Below, piece by piece: positions 37,557 to 45,637 of a stretch of DNA of 64,000 nt. The position numbers and the translations under genes were made by a program. The first letter of the stretch is position 1. Every line of letters begins with the position of its first letter. Source of the DNA: JAMXLO01 sp963819855 (GTDB lineage Bacteria > Pseudomonadota > Alphaproteobacteria > Acetobacterales > Acetobacteraceae); the NCBI GenBank assembly GCA_963819855.1, contig CAWFYC010000035.1:1-64000 (forward strand). Reading direction: 5' to 3'. Under the pieces are notes generated by a model. The model was given only the letters and a program-made list of their open reading frames with translations. It was not told the DNA's origin and searched no databases.

Positions 37557-38234
37557 TTAGTGTCCAGTGCTGGTTGAATCTGCGGCAGAAACCGACAGTT
37601 CGCGAATGCGTTTGAGCAGATCGTCCAGAACACCGGCTTCGACATCGACGCTCAAGTCGCCATGCGCAATAAGATTACGCAAATGGGCCTTCGCCCGAAG
37701 GTCGCGCCCGACCTGGCCGTCCACAAGTCCTGACATCTCCAACGATTGAACTGTCTGGTCTGGAGAAAGCGGGCGTTGCGAGGGTGCTCCCTCTTGAGTG
37801 AGGCGCGCCCGCGCGATCGCTTCCAGCACCGACCATGCAAGCAACATTGCTGCTTTGCGGTGACCGGAGGCCGCCAGTCGCTCCACCTCGACAAGCTGCC
37901 CATCAATTTGCCGCTGCGTCGGCGGATCTATTTGGACAGAGTCTTCGCTTCGTTCACCCTCAAAATAGACTTGCAGCCTCCAACCGGGCTGTCCCGAAAT
38001 CAACTTGGCAAGCGCCTCGATCCGCGGCTCCCGCCCAGCCCTTCGACCGCTCTTTATCTCGATGATGACACCATCGCCTTGCTTCAACGCGATCGCGTCA
38101 GGGCGGCAATGTCCGAGGAAGGAAGGCAGCATGTCCGGCAGCGGCTCAGCAAAGAATTCATAGCCTAGATGCTCGTAATTTTCCCTAAGTCGTTCCAGGA
38201 TGACCCGTTCTCGAGTAGGTGCATTAGTGCTCAT
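37557..38234 (-). CDS. PD-(D/E)XK-like nuclease fused to HEPN-like domain
   Basis: The 225-residue protein has two parts. Residues 1-90 fit a restriction-endonuclease-like fold: helix RERVILERLRENYEHLGYEF, then RPDAIAL and VIIEIKSGRR (D...ExK). Residues 110-225 are helical, with HRKAAMLLAWSVLEAIARAR and LRNLIAHGD, which contains the HEPN ribonuclease-type R-x4-H motif (RNLIAH). Start ATG 38234 has GGAGG at ideal spacing and overlaps the upstream gene's stop by 4 nt. Both genes are more AT-rich than their surroundings. Defence or stress-related nuclease activity is inferred; I do not recognise a named family. Confidence 0.7.
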   Translation of the reverse strand: MSTNAPTRERVILERLRENYEHLGYEFFAEPLPDMLPSFLGHCRPDAIALKQGDGVIIEIKSGRRAGREPRIEALAKLISGQPGWRLQVYFEGERSEDSVQIDPPTQRQIDGQLVEVERLAASGHRKAAMLLAWSVLEAIARARLTQEGAPSQRPLSPDQTVQSLEMSGLVDGQVGRDLRAKAHLRNLIAHGDLSVDVEAGVLDDLLKRIRELSVSAADSTSTGH

Positions 38235-38656
38235 GAGAATCGCCTCCAACCGAGGTCGTCGTCAATCCGTATGTACACGACGGGCGGTGGTGTATCCAGC
38301 GCCAGTCCCAGTTGGCTTGTTGGTGCGGAGAATGACCATGGGACACCAGGCTCGAACCGTTGCACTAGAAGCCGTTCCACCAGGTTATCGTCAGGGTACG
38401 CAATAGACTTCATGCCATCCAGGATCGGTTTGACAACATTGTCGATGTCACCCTCCATCCTCGCGACCGGGAAGTATAGGATCGTGACCGCGGTTGCCCG
38501 CTCATCAAGCCAATACCAATCTGTCAAATCACCCAGCCGTGCCTTGACGCTCTCAGCAACCATACTCCTCCACGCCGCCTTCGACGACGGTGATCCCTGA
38601 GACGAAATTGGCGTTGCCTCGATCACAATCTCCAGCGGAAACGGTATAAATGCCAT
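38231..38656 (-). CDS. RusA-like Holliday-junction resolvase family protein
   Basis: This 141-residue protein carries the RusA pattern of spaced acidic residues and lysine: GDIDNVVKPILDGMKSIAYP followed by DD (D-x-D-N-x2-K-x3-D...DD), about residues 71-92. RusA enzymes cut four-way DNA junctions, and are usually phage-borne. There is no phage gene nearby. It is the first gene of a two-gene cassette; its stop overlaps the next start. No strong ribosome binding site precedes ATG 38656. Confidence 0.72.
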   Translation of the reverse strand: MAFIPFPLEIVIEATPISSQGSPSSKAAWRSMVAESVKARLGDLTDWYWLDERATAVTILYFPVARMEGDIDNVVKPILDGMKSIAYPDDNLVERLLVQRFEPGVPWSFSAPTSQLGLALDTPPPVVYIRIDDDLGWRRFS

Positions 38657-38688
38657 ACTAATTTCTGCTTGCGCTCTTCGCAGAAGTC

Positions 38689-39909
38689 TCAGATCACGCC
38701 CTTCGCACGCAGCTCTGCGAGTGCGCTCGCCTCCAGCCCAAGCCGCTCCGACAACACCGTATCGGTGTGCTCGCCCAGCAGCGGCGGTGGGATGCGGTAG
38801 TCCGGCGGCGTTTCCGACAGTCGTACCGGATTGGCGATCATCGTCACCGTCGCGCCAGACCCATGCGTCATCTCGCGCACCACGCCGCGGGCCGCCACGT
38901 GCGGATCGGCGAACACTTCCGACAGCTTGTTGATCGGCCCGCAGCCGATCTTCAGCGCCTCCAGCTTCTCAACCCACCACACGGTATTTTGCGTCTGCAT
39001 CACCGGCGTCAGCGTGTCGGTCACCAACTGCCGGTTCTCCACTCGCGCCGCGTTGGTGGCGAAGCGTACATCCTCCAGCAGGTGCGTCAGCGCGAACGCT
39101 TCGCAGAACCGCTTGAACGTCGGATCGTTGCCGATCGACAGCACGATATGGCCGTCCGCGGTCGGGAATACCTGATACGGCACGATGTTGGGATGCTGGT
39201 TGCCGAGCCGCGCCGGGTTCTCGCCGGTCGCCAGGTAGTTCATGCCCTGGTTCGCCAGCCACGCCACGTGGGTATCGAGCATGCCGATGTCGATCTGCTG
39301 CCCCTGCCCTGTCGCATCGCGATGCCGTAGCGCGGCGAGGATGCCGATGCAGCCGTATAGCCCGGCGAACAGATCGGCCACCGGCACACCGACCTTCTGC
39401 GGCAGCCCATCCGGCTCGCCGGTCAGGCTCATCACGCCGCCCATCGCCTGGATCAGCGAATCATAGCCGGGCCGCGGCGCATACGGTCCGGTCTGCCCGA
39501 ACCCGGTGATCGAGCAATAGATCAGCCGTGGGAATTTCGCATGCAGCGCCTCATACCCCAGCCCGTATTTCGCCAGTGCGCCGACCTTGAAGTTCTCCAC
39601 CAGGATGTCGCACTGCGCGATCAATTGCCGCGCGATCGCCTGACCCTCGGGCTGGGCGATGTCCAGCGTGACCGAGCGCTTGTTGCGGTTCACGCCCACG
39701 AAATACGCGCTTTCCTTGGTGCCCGGCATGTAGGGCGGTGCGAAGCCGCGCGTGTCGTCGCCGGCACCGGGGCGCTCGATCTTGATAACATCGGCGCCGA
39801 GATCGGCCAACATCTGCGCGCAGGTCGGCCCCGCCAGCACACGCGTCAGGTCGAACACGCGCAGGCCGCGAAGTGGTCCGGTGGGTTGCGCGCAAATGGG
39901 GTCACTCAT
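38689..39909 (-). CDS. Family III CoA transferase (CaiB/BaiF type)
   Basis: This 406-residue protein transfers CoA between an acyl-CoA and a free acid. It begins GLRVFDLTRVLAGPTCAQML, contains the ADVIKIERPGAGDDTRGF block and NRNKRSVTLDI, and the catalytic Asp is in DSLIQAMGG-type context (YDSLIQAMGGVMSLTG, about residue 160). GCGPINKLSEVFADPHVAAR is a conserved C-terminal block. ATG 39909 fits the family start. It is divergent from an MFS carrier (79 bp), which may import the acid. The acid itself is unknown. Confidence 0.92.
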   Translation of the reverse strand: MSDPICAQPTGPLRGLRVFDLTRVLAGPTCAQMLADLGADVIKIERPGAGDDTRGFAPPYMPGTKESAYFVGVNRNKRSVTLDIAQPEGQAIARQLIAQCDILVENFKVGALAKYGLGYEALHAKFPRLIYCSITGFGQTGPYAPRPGYDSLIQAMGGVMSLTGEPDGLPQKVGVPVADLFAGLYGCIGILAALRHRDATGQGQQIDIGMLDTHVAWLANQGMNYLATGENPARLGNQHPNIVPYQVFPTADGHIVLSIGNDPTFKRFCEAFALTHLLEDVRFATNAARVENRQLVTDTLTPVMQTQNTVWWVEKLEALKIGCGPINKLSEVFADPHVAARGVVREMTHGSGATVTMIANPVRLSETPPDYRIPPPLLGEHTDTVLSERLGLEASALAELRAKGVI

Positions 39910-39988
39910 GCCACTTCTCCAGCTTGCCGGGACACCATCGCGCGTCCATACCGGCCTGCCGCTTATACCCCGGGAGGAGACGCCGGCA

Positions 39989-41236
39989 ATGCCGGACACC
40001 ATGCCGCCATCGCGCGCGGCCAGCATCGAGAGCCGCGCGTCGTGGGTCGCTGCCTGCGTCACCCTCGGCATCCTGTCGATCTCGTACGGCGCGCCGCTGC
40101 TGGTCGTGGTCGGCCTGAAGCCGATCCAGGAGGCACTCGGCACCGACCGTTCCGTCGTGGCGCTGGCCGGCGCTCTGGTCTGGATGGGCACCGGTGTCGG
40201 CGGCATCATGATGGGCTGGCTGGCCGACCGCATCGGCATCCGCTCCACGGTGATGATCGGCGCCGTGATGATGGCCGCCGGGCTTGCACTCTCCGCCACC
40301 GGCAGCGTGTGGGCGCTCTACGTCGGTCACGGGCTGCTGATCGGCCTGGTGGGCAATGGCGCGATCTTCGCGCCGCTGGTGATCTATGTCAGCCGCTGGT
40401 TCGACCGCCGCCGCGGCTCCGCGCTGGCGCTGATCTCGTCCGGCCAGTACATCGCCGGCATAGTCTGGCCGTCGGTGTTCGAGCGCGGCATCACGCTGTA
40501 TGGCTGGCAGACTACCATGCTCTCCTATTCGGCGGTGGTCGTAGCGATCATCCTGCCGCTGACTTTGCTGTGTCTGCGCCCATCGCCGGAAGCTCATTTT
40601 GCGCACGCACTGTCGGGCGATCCGCGCAAGGGCGCATCTGTCCTCGGCATGCCGCCCAACCTGGTGCTGGCTCTGATCTGCGTCGCCGCGTTCTTTTGCT
40701 GTATCCCGATGGCGGTGCCGAACGGGCACCTTGTGGCGTTCTGCAGCGACCTCGGCATCGCGCCGACACATGGCGCGGCAATGCTGTCGGTGTTGTTGGC
40801 ATGCGCGTTTCTCAGCCGGCAATTCTGGGGCATGCTCGCCGACCGCGTCGGCGGACTGCGCGCGGTGATGGCAGGCTCCGCGTGTCAGGCGGTGGCGATC
40901 GGCGGCTTCCTGCTGACGCAGAACGAGATCGGGCTGTTCGCGGTATCCGCGGCATTCGGACTGGGCTTCTCCGGCATCATCCCGTCCTACGTGGTGGCGA
41001 TCCGCGAACTGTTCCCGTCATCCGAGGCGGCGTGGCGGGTGCCGACATTCTTCTTTCTCGGCATGTCCGGCATGGCGTTTGGAAGCTGGCTGGCGGGCGA
41101 ACTGTATGACCGGTTCGGTTTCTACGCGCCGGCGTTCGCCGTCGGCGTATTCTTCAACATCGTCAATCTTGCGATGATCGGTTTCCTGGTGGCGCGGCAA
41201 ACCGGCAATCGACGGTTGGCGCTCGCCTACCGGTAA
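39989..41236 (+). CDS. MFS transporter
   Basis: This 415-residue major facilitator carrier has 12 likely helices. The conserved loop 2-3 motif appears as GWLADRIGIRSTVMIGA, and the second half repeats it as GMLADRVGGLRAVMAG. VSRWFDRRRGSALALISSGQYIAG places it with the oxalate/formate and monocarboxylate type. ATG 39989 is preceded by GGGAGGAG. Its position opposite a CoA transferase suggests uptake of an organic acid to be activated; inference only. Confidence 0.9.
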   Translation: MPDTMPPSRAASIESRASWVAACVTLGILSISYGAPLLVVVGLKPIQEALGTDRSVVALAGALVWMGTGVGGIMMGWLADRIGIRSTVMIGAVMMAAGLALSATGSVWALYVGHGLLIGLVGNGAIFAPLVIYVSRWFDRRRGSALALISSGQYIAGIVWPSVFERGITLYGWQTTMLSYSAVVVAIILPLTLLCLRPSPEAHFAHALSGDPRKGASVLGMPPNLVLALICVAAFFCCIPMAVPNGHLVAFCSDLGIAPTHGAAMLSVLLACAFLSRQFWGMLADRVGGLRAVMAGSACQAVAIGGFLLTQNEIGLFAVSAAFGLGFSGIIPSYVVAIRELFPSSEAAWRVPTFFFLGMSGMAFGSWLAGELYDRFGFYAPAFAVGVFFNIVNLAMIGFLVARQTGNRRLALAYR

Positions 41237-41243
41237 CCACAGA

Positions 41244-41447
41244 TCACCATCTGCGTCGCCTGCGACCTGCCGGCAGCTGAAATGAATCCGCGGAATTTGC
41301 CAGGCGCTTGTCCTGCGCGATCCAATCGGCAGCCTCCGCCTCGGTTGCGAAACCGGCCGCCATCTGCGGCAACGCGCCAGGCCGGGTTATCTCGACCGCG
41401 ACGCTGTCATCCTCCCGGCGAATGACCCGATAGGTTGCGTCCGTCAC
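41244..41447 (-). CDS. Small hypothetical protein (67 aa)
   Basis: The 67-residue product TDATYRVIRREDDSVAVEITRP then FATEAEAADWIAQDKRL resembles short alphaproteobacterial proteins with an EAxxWI-xxxxR motif; no function is known. I place the start at GTG 41447 because homology-like sequence begins there; upstream codons look random. Its basic tail (AGRRRRRW) might bind nucleic acid. Convergent with the MFS gene. Confidence 0.6.
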   Translation of the reverse strand: MTDATYRVIRREDDSVAVEITRPGALPQMAAGFATEAEAADWIAQDKRLANSADSFQLPAGRRRRRW

Positions 41448-41484
41448 GTCATGGTTCCCGCGCGATGCCGGGTAAAACCGGCAA

Positions 41485-41805
41485 TCAGCGACGCCCGCGA
41501 TCGGCTCGCCCGGTAGGACCGCGCGACCGCGCATTCCCATTGCGTTCACGCGCTGTGTCCTGCTGCGCCTCAATCGTCTTGAAGTGCGAATTTGCGGTGC
41601 GTCCTTCAGCCTTTACCGCCATCATCTGGGGCTCGCTGACGGTGCGTTCCTGACCGTCACCGACGCGCTTCACCCGATATTGCCAGACGTTGGCCTCGGC
41701 CGGCAGTCTGCGGGAGATCGTATGGATGTCCCACGGACTGCTCTCGGCATATCGATCCAGGGTCAGCCGGACGCGATCGCCCACCGCAAACTTATGTGAG
41801 ACCAT
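41485..41805 (-). CDS. Small hypothetical protein (106 aa)
   Basis: The N-terminal half, HKFAVGDRVRLTLDRYAESS then LPAEANVWQYRVKRVGDGQE, has the look of a small SH3-like beta-barrel found in short alphaproteobacterial proteins. The C-terminal 30 residues are Arg/Gly-rich and disordered. ATG 41805 has GGAG 9 bp upstream; ATG 41811 is too close to it. Function unknown. It lies after the cold-shock gene, beyond a strong hairpin. Confidence 0.65.
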   Translation of the reverse strand: MVSHKFAVGDRVRLTLDRYAESSPWDIHTISRRLPAEANVWQYRVKRVGDGQERTVSEPQMMAVKAEGRTANSHFKTIEAQQDTARERNGNARSRGPTGRADRGRR

Positions 41806-41829
41806 TGGCATCGGCTCCAGCAGGGAAGC

Positions 41830-41854
41830 CCGTCCCCGCATTATGCGGGGACGG
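41830..41854 (-). terminator. Strong hairpin downstream of the cold-shock gene
   Basis: An 11-bp perfect G+C-rich stem (41830-41840 with 41844-41854) with a 3-base loop lies 11 bp after the cold-shock stop. It is followed by only a weak T-rich stretch (GCTTCCC), so it may be an imperfect intrinsic terminator or an attenuator before the next small gene. Confidence 0.6.
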
Positions 41855-41865
41855 TCGCCATCCGC

Positions 41866-42072
41866 TCAGGAAGCTTGCAGGTTGACCGCGGAAGTCTTGC
41901 CCTGCTGGCCACGCTCGAGATCGTAGCTGACCTTTTGGCCCTCGTTGAGACCCGTCAGGCCGGCCCGCTCCACCGCCGAGATATGCACGAAGACATCCTT
42001 CGAGCCATCATCGGGCTGGATAAAGCCGTAGCCCTTCTGACCATTGAACCATTTTACCGTACCTGAAGACAT
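41866..42072 (-). CDS. cspA: Cold-shock protein (CspA family)
   Basis: The 68-residue single-stranded nucleic-acid-binding beta-barrel acts as an RNA chaperone. RNP-1 KGYGFIQPD and RNP-2 VFVHISAVE are both present, after the MSSGTVKWFN start. The 166-bp gap before the next upstream gene is long enough for a regulatory leader, though I cannot show one. ATG 42072 is clear; an open frame upstream is not homologous. Confidence 0.95.
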   Translation of the reverse strand: MSSGTVKWFNGQKGYGFIQPDDGSKDVFVHISAVERAGLTGLNEGQKVSYDLERGQQGKTSAVNLQAS

Positions 42073-42238
42073 CACGTCACTCCGGGTAATATCGGCGATC
42101 CACACGCTGCAGACCGTAGTACTTTTCTTCGGAGATGCCGGATGCGACGGAGTTGCGGATCTGGCCAAGAGTTGTCCTGGCGAAAAGTGCCGAAGTCTGC
42201 ATATAGGGGGGCTGGCCGGTTTTTACCAGGGAGCGTCC

Positions 42239-42496
42239 TCACGAGCCGGCGGCGATGCCGGCCTGCACCTCGCTGATCGCCTCGTTGACCAGGCGCATCG
42301 CGTTGACGCGATGGCCGCCCTTGTTGGCTTCGGCGACCTGCAACTCGGCTCTGGCGCTCTGCAACGCCGCCAGGGCGTTCTGCATGTGAGGCTGTGCCGC
42401 CACCACGCAACCCCCGGCAAAGCTTGCCACAGCGATGGTGGCCACCGCCACGATCCCGGTGATGTGACGCCGGCTGCACCACGAAGTCACCGTCAT
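42239..42496 (-). CDS. Small exported protein (85 aa)
   Basis: The product has an N-terminal signal-like segment (ITGIVAVATIAVASFAGGC) whose final Cys could be a lipoprotein site. A helical domain follows: MQNALAALQSARAELQVAEA then KGGHRVNAMRLVNEAISEVQ. Similar short exported helical proteins with a KGGHR motif are common in proteobacteria; their role is unknown. ATG 42496 has GGGAGGG upstream (in a CGGGAGGGAATC context), supporting this start. Confidence 0.68.
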   Translation of the reverse strand: MTVTSWCSRRHITGIVAVATIAVASFAGGCVVAAQPHMQNALAALQSARAELQVAEANKGGHRVNAMRLVNEAISEVQAGIAAGS

Positions 42497-42546
42497 CACG
42501 ATTCCCTCCCGCAGGTTGGGATCATACCGCACCAGAAACCTGTATG

Positions 42547-43455
42547 TCAGCCCTTGCCTAGCTGCGCGCCCGCCAGTCGCTCGCAGAGTTTAGCCATCTC
42601 GGTATGATCGGCGTCGGAGCCGAACATCGCCAGCGCCGCCGCCACCATCTCCTTGGTTAGCGCGGACAGCGGGGCCGGCGTGCCGGTCTCGCGTCCGACC
42701 TGCAACGCGATCGACAGGTCCTTTGCCAGCAATCCCATGGTGAAGCCCGCGTCGAATGTTCGGGAAAGCACGAACTGCCTGAACTTTTTCTGCGTCGAGT
42801 TGTTCATCCCGGTCGCCGCGTTCAGCACATCGACCATCACCGCCGGATCCAGTCCGAAGCGCTGGCCGATCAGCAGCGCCTCGATGCCGATCAGGAAGCC
42901 GCCGGCACTCACCAGGTTGTTCAGCGCCTTCATCGCCTGGCCGGAGCCGACCGCCCCGGTGCGCAGCACGGTCGTGCCCATCGCCTGCAGCACCGGCATC
43001 ACCGAATCGATAATCGCGCTGTCACCGCCCACCATGATCGCCAGTTCACCGGTGTTCGCCCGCGGCACGCCGCCCGACACCGGCGCATCGATCATGTGAC
43101 TGCCGAGTTCCATCACGCGTTCCGCCAGGAGCTGCGTCACCGATGGCACGCCGGAGCTCATCTCAATCACCACGGTGCCGGGCTTCATGCCGGCCATCAC
43201 GGTGTCGTCACCATTCGCCAGCACCTGTTCGACGATCGTGCTGGTCGGCAGCATGGTGACCACCACGTCGGACTCTGCGGCCAACTGGCGCAGCGTATCT
43301 GGAGCATCGCCGCCTATCTGCTGCACGAAATTATTGGCGATCTCGCGGCGTGCATCATTCACGTGCACGGTAAAACCCGCCTTCACCAGGCAGGACGCCA
43401 TCGGCCAGCCCATGTTGCCGACGCCGACGAAGCCGACGCTTGGCCGGTCCGCCAT
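42547..43455 (-). CDS. 3-Hydroxyisobutyrate dehydrogenase family oxidoreductase
   Basis: The 302-residue NAD(P)-dependent beta-hydroxyacid dehydrogenase has the Rossmann start VGFVGVGNMGWPMA, the substrate-binding DAPVSGGVPRANTGELAIMV (about residue 120) and the catalytic Lys in SGQAMKALNNL (about 170). Tartronate semialdehyde reductase and related enzymes share these motifs, so the substrate is not fixed. It overlaps the carboxymuconolactone decarboxylase-like gene by one base (TGATG), implying a joint pathway. Confidence 0.9.
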   Translation of the reverse strand: MADRPSVGFVGVGNMGWPMASCLVKAGFTVHVNDARREIANNFVQQIGGDAPDTLRQLAAESDVVVTMLPTSTIVEQVLANGDDTVMAGMKPGTVVIEMSSGVPSVTQLLAERVMELGSHMIDAPVSGGVPRANTGELAIMVGGDSAIIDSVMPVLQAMGTTVLRTGAVGSGQAMKALNNLVSAGGFLIGIEALLIGQRFGLDPAVMVDVLNAATGMNNSTQKKFRQFVLSRTFDAGFTMGLLAKDLSIALQVGRETGTPAPLSALTKEMVAAALAMFGSDADHTEMAKLCERLAGAQLGKG

Positions 43456-43874
43456 CAGTCGCCGCCCTTCGTGCTGTCGACGTCCTTGAACACCTCAGTG
43501 GCAATGCGGAACGCTTCCAGGCAGGCAGGGATGCCGCAATAGGCGCCGATCTGCAGCAGGATCTCCTTGATCTCGTCACGCGTCACGCCGTTGGTGAGCG
43601 CGGCGCGCAGGTGCAGCCGGAACTCCGCGCCACGGTTCAGTGCCGCAAGCATGGTCAGGTTGATCATGCTGCGCGTCTTGCGATCGAGGCCGGGGCGGGT
43701 CCAGATCATGCCCCACGCGACTTCCGTGGTGATCTGCTGGAAGGCTGCGTTGAAGTCATCGGCGCGGGTGAGCGAGCCATCGACATAGTCGGCGCCCAGA
43801 ACGTCGCGTCGCACTTCCAGGCCCTGCTTGAACAGATCGCTCTGGTATTCTGGACGGTTGGGGATGTTGGCCAT
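43455..43874 (-). CDS. Carboxymuconolactone decarboxylase family protein
   Basis: The 139-residue all-helical protein resembles 4-carboxymuconolactone decarboxylase (PcaC): GLEVRRDVLGADYVDGS, WTRPGLDRKTRSMINLTMLA (about residue 55) and an LRAALTNGVTRDEIKEILLQ block, followed by GIPACLEAFR. The cysteines of the AhpD redox motif are lacking, so decarboxylase-like rather than peroxidase activity is likely. First gene of a pair with the 3-hydroxyisobutyrate dehydrogenase-like gene. ATG 43874 is preferred to upstream codons lying in a repeat. Confidence 0.88.
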   Translation of the reverse strand: MANIPNRPEYQSDLFKQGLEVRRDVLGADYVDGSLTRADDFNAAFQQITTEVAWGMIWTRPGLDRKTRSMINLTMLAALNRGAEFRLHLRAALTNGVTRDEIKEILLQIGAYCGIPACLEAFRIATEVFKDVDSTKGGD

Positions 43875-43980
43875 ATGACGCGACCTCCTCGGTGAACGCG
43901 CGGACGGTAGAGATTGCCAGCGCCACGGGCAAGTTGTTGAGTGTGAGCGCCAACTGGATGGACCGGTCCGGCGCAAACAA

Positions 43981-44132
43981 AGTAGGTCGGACACAGAGTT
44001 GCACAGAGTGCACACAGAGTTTCACCGAGAAGTATTTTGCTGTCGCTTCGCACCATGTTCCGCGCGAAGCGCCATTCGCTTTCTCCGTGAAACTCTGTGT
44101 GCACTCTGTGCAACTCTGTGTCCGACTTACTT
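43981..44132. repeat. Long nested inverted repeat with CTCTGTG iterons
   Basis: Arms at 43981-44032 and about 44081-44132 are inverted copies of each other with few mismatches. Each arm holds three ACTCTGTG units (or complement) spaced by about 10-11 bp. The loop has its own smaller inverted repeat around CGCTTCG/CGAAGCG. The right half (44061-44130) recurs at 62655-62723. It sits between the divergent decarboxylase-like and MBL genes, and so lies in their promoter region. Confidence 0.85.
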
Positions 44133-44154
44133 GCCTGGTTGATGGAGACACGAC

Positions 44155-44958
44155 ATGACTGCAAAATCGAGCATCGCATACGAAGTCCTTGCCCTGCGCT
44201 ACGGCATCTTCGATGGCCGCCTGCAGTTCCAGAACTACATCATCCCGGACGACCACGCGGCGCCCGATCCGCTGGACTTCTACGTCTTCGCCATCCGTGG
44301 CAACGGCCGCACCATCGTGATGGACACCGGGTTCAATCCGGTCTCGGCGCAGCGCCGCGGCCGCGAACTGCTGCGCACGCCGGCCGAGGCATTGCTGCAG
44401 GCAGGCATCGATCCCGCGGAAGTGGCGGATGTCGTGCTGACGCACATGCATTGGGACCACGCCGGCGGCATGGAGTACTTTCCCAAGGCGACGTTCCATC
44501 TCCAGGCGTCGGAGATGGCCTATTGCACCGGCCCGTGCATGTGCCAGCCGTTCCTGCGCCGACCGTTCGATGTCGACGATGTGCAGAGCGCGGTGCGCGC
44601 GCTGTATGCCGACCGGCTGCGCTTCCACGACGGCACCGCCGAGATCGCGCCCGGCATTACGCTGCATCTGATCGGCGGCCACTCAGGCGGTATCCAGTCG
44701 GTCCGCGTTCCAACCGAACGTGGCTGGGTCGTACTCGCGGGTGACGCCTCGCATCTGTGGGGCAACATCCGCAAGCGGATGCCGTTTCCGGTGGTGGTCG
44801 ATGTGGCGCGCATGCTGAAGGGGTTCGAGATCCTGGAAAGCCTCGCGGACGGTCCGGACCACATCATCCCCGGCCACGATCCATTGATCCTGAAGCGCTT
44901 CCCACCCGAGGCGGGTCACCCGGACACGGTGCGCGTCGATCTGGCGCCGATCGCGTAG
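44155..44958 (+). CDS. MBL-fold hydrolase, N-acyl-homoserine lactonase-like
   Basis: This 267-residue metallo-hydrolase shows HMHWDHAGG (HxHxDH, about residue 101), IGGHSGGIQSV, the bridging Asp in VLAGDASHLW (about 195), and the last His in IIPGHDPLIL. The overall pattern (FYVFAIRGNGRTIVMDTGFN) is like AiiA-type lactonases that open homoserine lactones, but related enzymes open other lactones. Given the neighbouring carboxymuconolactone decarboxylase-like gene, a catabolic lactone is as likely as a signal molecule. ATG 44155 sits 22 bp after the long inverted repeat. Confidence 0.85.
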   Translation: MTAKSSIAYEVLALRYGIFDGRLQFQNYIIPDDHAAPDPLDFYVFAIRGNGRTIVMDTGFNPVSAQRRGRELLRTPAEALLQAGIDPAEVADVVLTHMHWDHAGGMEYFPKATFHLQASEMAYCTGPCMCQPFLRRPFDVDDVQSAVRALYADRLRFHDGTAEIAPGITLHLIGGHSGGIQSVRVPTERGWVVLAGDASHLWGNIRKRMPFPVVVDVARMLKGFEILESLADGPDHIIPGHDPLILKRFPPEAGHPDTVRVDLAPIA

Positions 44959-44967
44959 CTTACCCTG

Positions 44968-45336
44968 TCAGTCCGGCGCTTCTATGTAGATCCCGTCGCC
45001 CGACACACGCACCGGGATCGGCCGCAGGCGCACTCTCGGGTCGCCAGGATGCCGCCCGGAGTTGAGATTGAATTCATAGCCGTGCCAGGGGCACACGATG
45101 TGCCGATCCTTGGTGAACCGCAGGCCGCGGCTGGTCTGGTCCGGCATGATGATTTCCTCGACCCCGTTGAACAGCTTGCCTTGGCACACCGGGCCACCAT
45201 GGTGCGGACAGCGGTTCTCGTACGCGACGACGCGTTCGCCCAGACGGAAGATGCCGACCTCGAGTTCGCCGACAGCGAGGATACGATAGTCGCCATCGGC
45301 CAGTTCGCTGCTGGCACCGACCATGATCTCACGCAT
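44968..45336 (-). CDS. Rieske [2Fe-2S] ferredoxin-type protein
   Basis: The 122-residue protein has the two cluster-binding motifs CPHHGG (about residue 43) and CPWHGYEF (about 84). The spacing between them is longer than in minimal Rieske ferredoxins because of an EEIIMPDQTSRGLRF insert. It likely passes electrons to an oxygenase or works in a small-molecule pathway. It is the third gene of an operon after an amidohydrolase and a small protein. No oxygenase subunit is nearby. Confidence 0.9.
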   Translation of the reverse strand: MREIMVGASSELADGDYRILAVGELEVGIFRLGERVVAYENRCPHHGGPVCQGKLFNGVEEIIMPDQTSRGLRFTKDRHIVCPWHGYEFNLNSGRHPGDPRVRLRPIPVRVSGDGIYIEAPD

Positions 45337-45349
45337 TATGTGTCTCCTG

Positions 45350-45637
45350 TCATGGCCGGCTCACCGGACGCCCGAACCACATGGCGATATCGAACAGATT
45401 GAGTTCGGCGGCACGGATCATTGCGCAGGCGGCAACCGCCGTCTCGGTCGCGGTCACCTGACCGTCCTCGAACGGCGCGAATTCATCCCCGGTCGCCTCG
45501 GCTTTGGCGGCATAGGCCTTGACCGCCGCCGTCAGCACGCGGCGCAGCGCGGCATCCGGGATGGCGTCGAGGTCGCCGCGCTGCAAAGCCGCCGTCACCA
45601 TCTCGCAGAACGCGTCGACGTGGTTCTCCGCACTCAC
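45350..45637 (-). CDS. Small helical protein in amidohydrolase operon
   Basis: The 95-residue product is alpha-helical (FCEMVTAALQRGDLDAIPDA, then VLTAAVKAYAAKAEATGDEF, then TATETAVAACAMIRAAELNL). It starts with a 4-nt overlap (ATGA) to the amidohydrolase and ends 13 bp before the Rieske gene, so it is a real operon member. I know no function; a small helper or subunit is possible. Confidence 0.72.
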   Translation of the reverse strand: MSAENHVDAFCEMVTAALQRGDLDAIPDAALRRVLTAAVKAYAAKAEATGDEFAPFEDGQVTATETAVAACAMIRAAELNLFDIAMWFGRPVSRP

